This document shows positions 15,326 to 16,165 of a stretch of 16,165 bases of DNA, in pieces (the first letter of the stretch is position 1; every line of letters starts with the position of its first letter). The stretch spans positions 1-16,165 of the forward strand of contig CALPRR020000036.1 in the NCBI GenBank assembly GCA_943326025.2, read 5' to 3'. Below the pieces are notes generated by a model. The model was not told where the DNA came from, searched no databases, and was given only the letters and a program-made list of their open reading frames with translations. The stretch comes from Candidatus Kuenenia stuttgartensis. Its GTDB lineage: Bacteria; Bacteroidota; Bacteroidia; Flavobacteriales_D; Crocinitomicaceae. A program made the translations under genes and the position numbers.

Positions 15326-15643
15326 TTAAACCTTTAATGTTTTATTGAAGATGATTTCATTGAAAACTCTATTAGATCCAATAATGGGAATAGAGTTGAT
15401 AGGTATTTTTTCTTCAAATCTTTTTTCTACAAAATTTACAATTTCATTGAACAATAATGATTTAGATTGAGCAGTAATAACGTTGAAGACATTTTCAATG
15501 ATTTCGTTTCTTTCAAGTGTATGTGATACGTTATTCAAATCAATAGACGCTGACGCTATTAATTTTTCTTTTAATAGCGTTGTTACCAATTCTTTTGCAT
15601 CGTATTTTTCTTTCAGATATATTATTATATTCACCATATTCAT
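15326..15643 (-). CDS. Divergent CutA/PII-fold protein, candidate permease regulator
   Basis: This 105-aa cytosolic protein has the strand-helix pattern of the CutA1/PII ferredoxin-like fold. VNIIIYL (strand) is followed by a helix, then LLKEKLIASASIDLNN (CutA normally reads vLxEkLAACVtiip), then NVFNVITAQSKSLLFNEIVNFVEK (CutA: lxlKTxxxlxxxLxxxv), and IPINSIPIIGSNRVFNEI, aligning with the CutA PxIxxxPIxxxNxxYLxWL end. The HPY motif and tryptophans of true CutA are missing. I chose ATG 15643 (MNMVNIIIYL), 4 nt after the stop of the 84-aa gene; a longer frame from 15775 would overlap that gene. Lying two genes after an SbtA-type permease, it occupies the position of SbtB-like PII proteins, so regulation of the transporter is a reasonable inference. 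Confidence 0.62.
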   Translation of the reverse strand: MNMVNIIIYLKEKYDAKELVTTLLKEKLIASASIDLNNVSHTLERNEIIENVFNVITAQSKSLLFNEIVNFVEKRFEEKIPINSIPIIGSNRVFNEIIFNKTLKV

Positions 15644-15647
15644 TGAA

Positions 15648-15902
15648 TTAATTACGATTATTTTTTCTTGTTTGTCTTTTTGTAATTTGAATATCAAATG
15701 CTCTGAATAACGCAAAACTGATTGTGAATACAAAAAAGCTTGCGATTCCCAATATAAAATAGTGCTTAGTTGCATAATCTATTATGTAATGTTCCATTTC
15801 AATAAATGAAGTTTGTAGAACAATACTTAATATGAAAAGGACTCCAGAGATTAGACTAAGTAATAACAAAAGTGCTTTGATTTTTGAATTTTTTGTTTTC
15901 AT
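15648..15902 (-). CDS. 84-aa two-helix membrane protein of unknown function
   Basis: This small protein has a basic N-terminus (MKTKNSKIK), a hydrophobic helix at about 10-30, a short loop IEMEHYIIDYATKHY, a second helix at about 48-68, and a highly basic cytoplasmic tail (ITKRQTRKNNRN). Both termini are probably cytosolic by the positive-inside rule. No family was recognised. The ATG is 18 nt after the permease stop, and the stop is 4 nt before the CutA-like ATG, so it is inserted between transporter and putative regulator. It could be a transporter accessory subunit. Confidence 0.68.
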   Translation of the reverse strand: MKTKNSKIKALLLLLSLISGVLFILSIVLQTSFIEMEHYIIDYATKHYFILGIASFFVFTISFALFRAFDIQITKRQTRKNNRN

Positions 15903-15920
15903 GATTTCTAGATTTTATAA

Positions 15921-16165
15921 TTAAAACATTTTTACAACAGATAAATAAAGTGGTAAACCAATAGTGATATTGATTGGAAAAGTAACAGCTAACGCCATAG
16001 GTAAATATAAACCAGGATTTGCTTTGGGAACAGCTATTTTCATTGCAGCTGGAACAGCAATATAGGAAGCACTTGCAGCCAATGTTGCTAGAATAAAACG
16101 ATTTCCAACATCATGCGTAATCAATTGACTTGCGATGGCTACAATGGCTCCGTTTACTAAAGGAA
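15921..16165 (-). CDS. Sodium-dependent bicarbonate permease, SbtA type (C-terminal part)
   Basis: The frame is open through the right edge (the visible part begins PLVNGAIVAIAS) and stops with TAA at 15923-15921. About 80 residues are present. RFILATLAASASYIAVPAAM, VPKANPGLYLPMALAVTFPI and NITIGLPLYLSV match the conserved C-terminal end of the SbtA/DUF897 permease family, Na+/HCO3- symporters of the inner membrane. The TTG at 16124-16122 is only an internal codon; the true start lies outside the window. The N-terminal half, including other sodium- and bicarbonate-binding residues, cannot be checked. It is the first gene visible of a tightly packed operon, followed by two small membrane proteins, a CutA/PII-like protein and DUF6671. 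Confidence 0.82.
   Translation of the reverse strand, partial: PLVNGAIVAIASQLITHDVGNRFILATLAASASYIAVPAAMKIAVPKANPGLYLPMALAVTFPINITIGLPLYLSVVKMF

Noticed and set aside
15644..15775. Longer start for the CutA-like protein at 15775, giving 149 aa
   Set aside because: The extra 44 residues overlap the 84-aa gene out of frame and do not resemble the CutA/PII fold; ATG 15643 lies 4 nt after that gene's stop and begins directly at the first predicted strand.

Overview
This is an AT-rich chromosomal window from a member of the Bacteroidota, most likely class Flavobacteriia. The evidence is the protein families present (a DUF2490 outer-membrane protein, a FecA-like TonB-dependent receptor, an M1 aminopeptidase lipoprotein, a Bacteroidota-type dihydroorotase with an IDDQVHFRDPG motif, and a HisKA_2 kinase paired with a LytTR regulator). 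A Bacteroidota-style promoter (TTG, then TAnnTTTG) also lies upstream of the receptor gene. No rRNA, tRNA, IS element, CRISPR array or prophage was seen. No gene looks broken, apart from the two cut by the window edges.

Layout. Positions 3-50 are probably the last codons of a plus-strand gene; 51-531 is non-coding, with a 12-bp inverted repeat just before the next gene. 532-3673 (+) is a two-component pair: a membrane PAS-HisKA_2 histidine kinase and a receiver-LytTR regulator. A perfect 20-bp hairpin (3671-3713) separates it from a convergent M1 metallopeptidase lipoprotein gene (3729-6371, -). A divergent intergenic region follows, then a lone biotin carboxyl carrier protein gene (6633-7100, +) and its terminator. 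A FecA-like TonB-dependent receptor gene (7192-9390, -) has its own recognisable promoter.

From 9482 to the right edge all genes are on the minus strand and tightly packed, with gaps of 24 nt or less, two zero-gap junctions and one 11-nt overlap, so they look like one long operon. In transcription order they are: an SbtA-type sodium-dependent bicarbonate permease (C-terminal part only), an 84-aa two-helix membrane protein, a divergent CutA/PII-fold protein, a 52-aa membrane protein, a DUF6671 protein with four CxxC motifs, BioA, Sua5/TsaC, a dihydroorotase-like protein, a small MscS-type channel and a DUF2490 protein.

The most interesting reading is that this run is built around inorganic carbon. 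The permease would import bicarbonate, and a CutA/PII-like protein sits where SbtB, the PII-like regulator of SbtA, sits in cyanobacteria. Sua5 consumes bicarbonate directly, BioA makes the biotin used by bicarbonate-dependent carboxylases, and dihydroorotase acts in a pathway that starts from bicarbonate-derived carbamoyl phosphate. The three uncharacterised proteins (84 aa, 52 aa, DUF6671) are candidate parts of the transporter module. This is inference from gene order. A second oddity is the dihydroorotase, which has Thr-Asp-Asp where the carboxylated metal-bridging lysine motif is expected.
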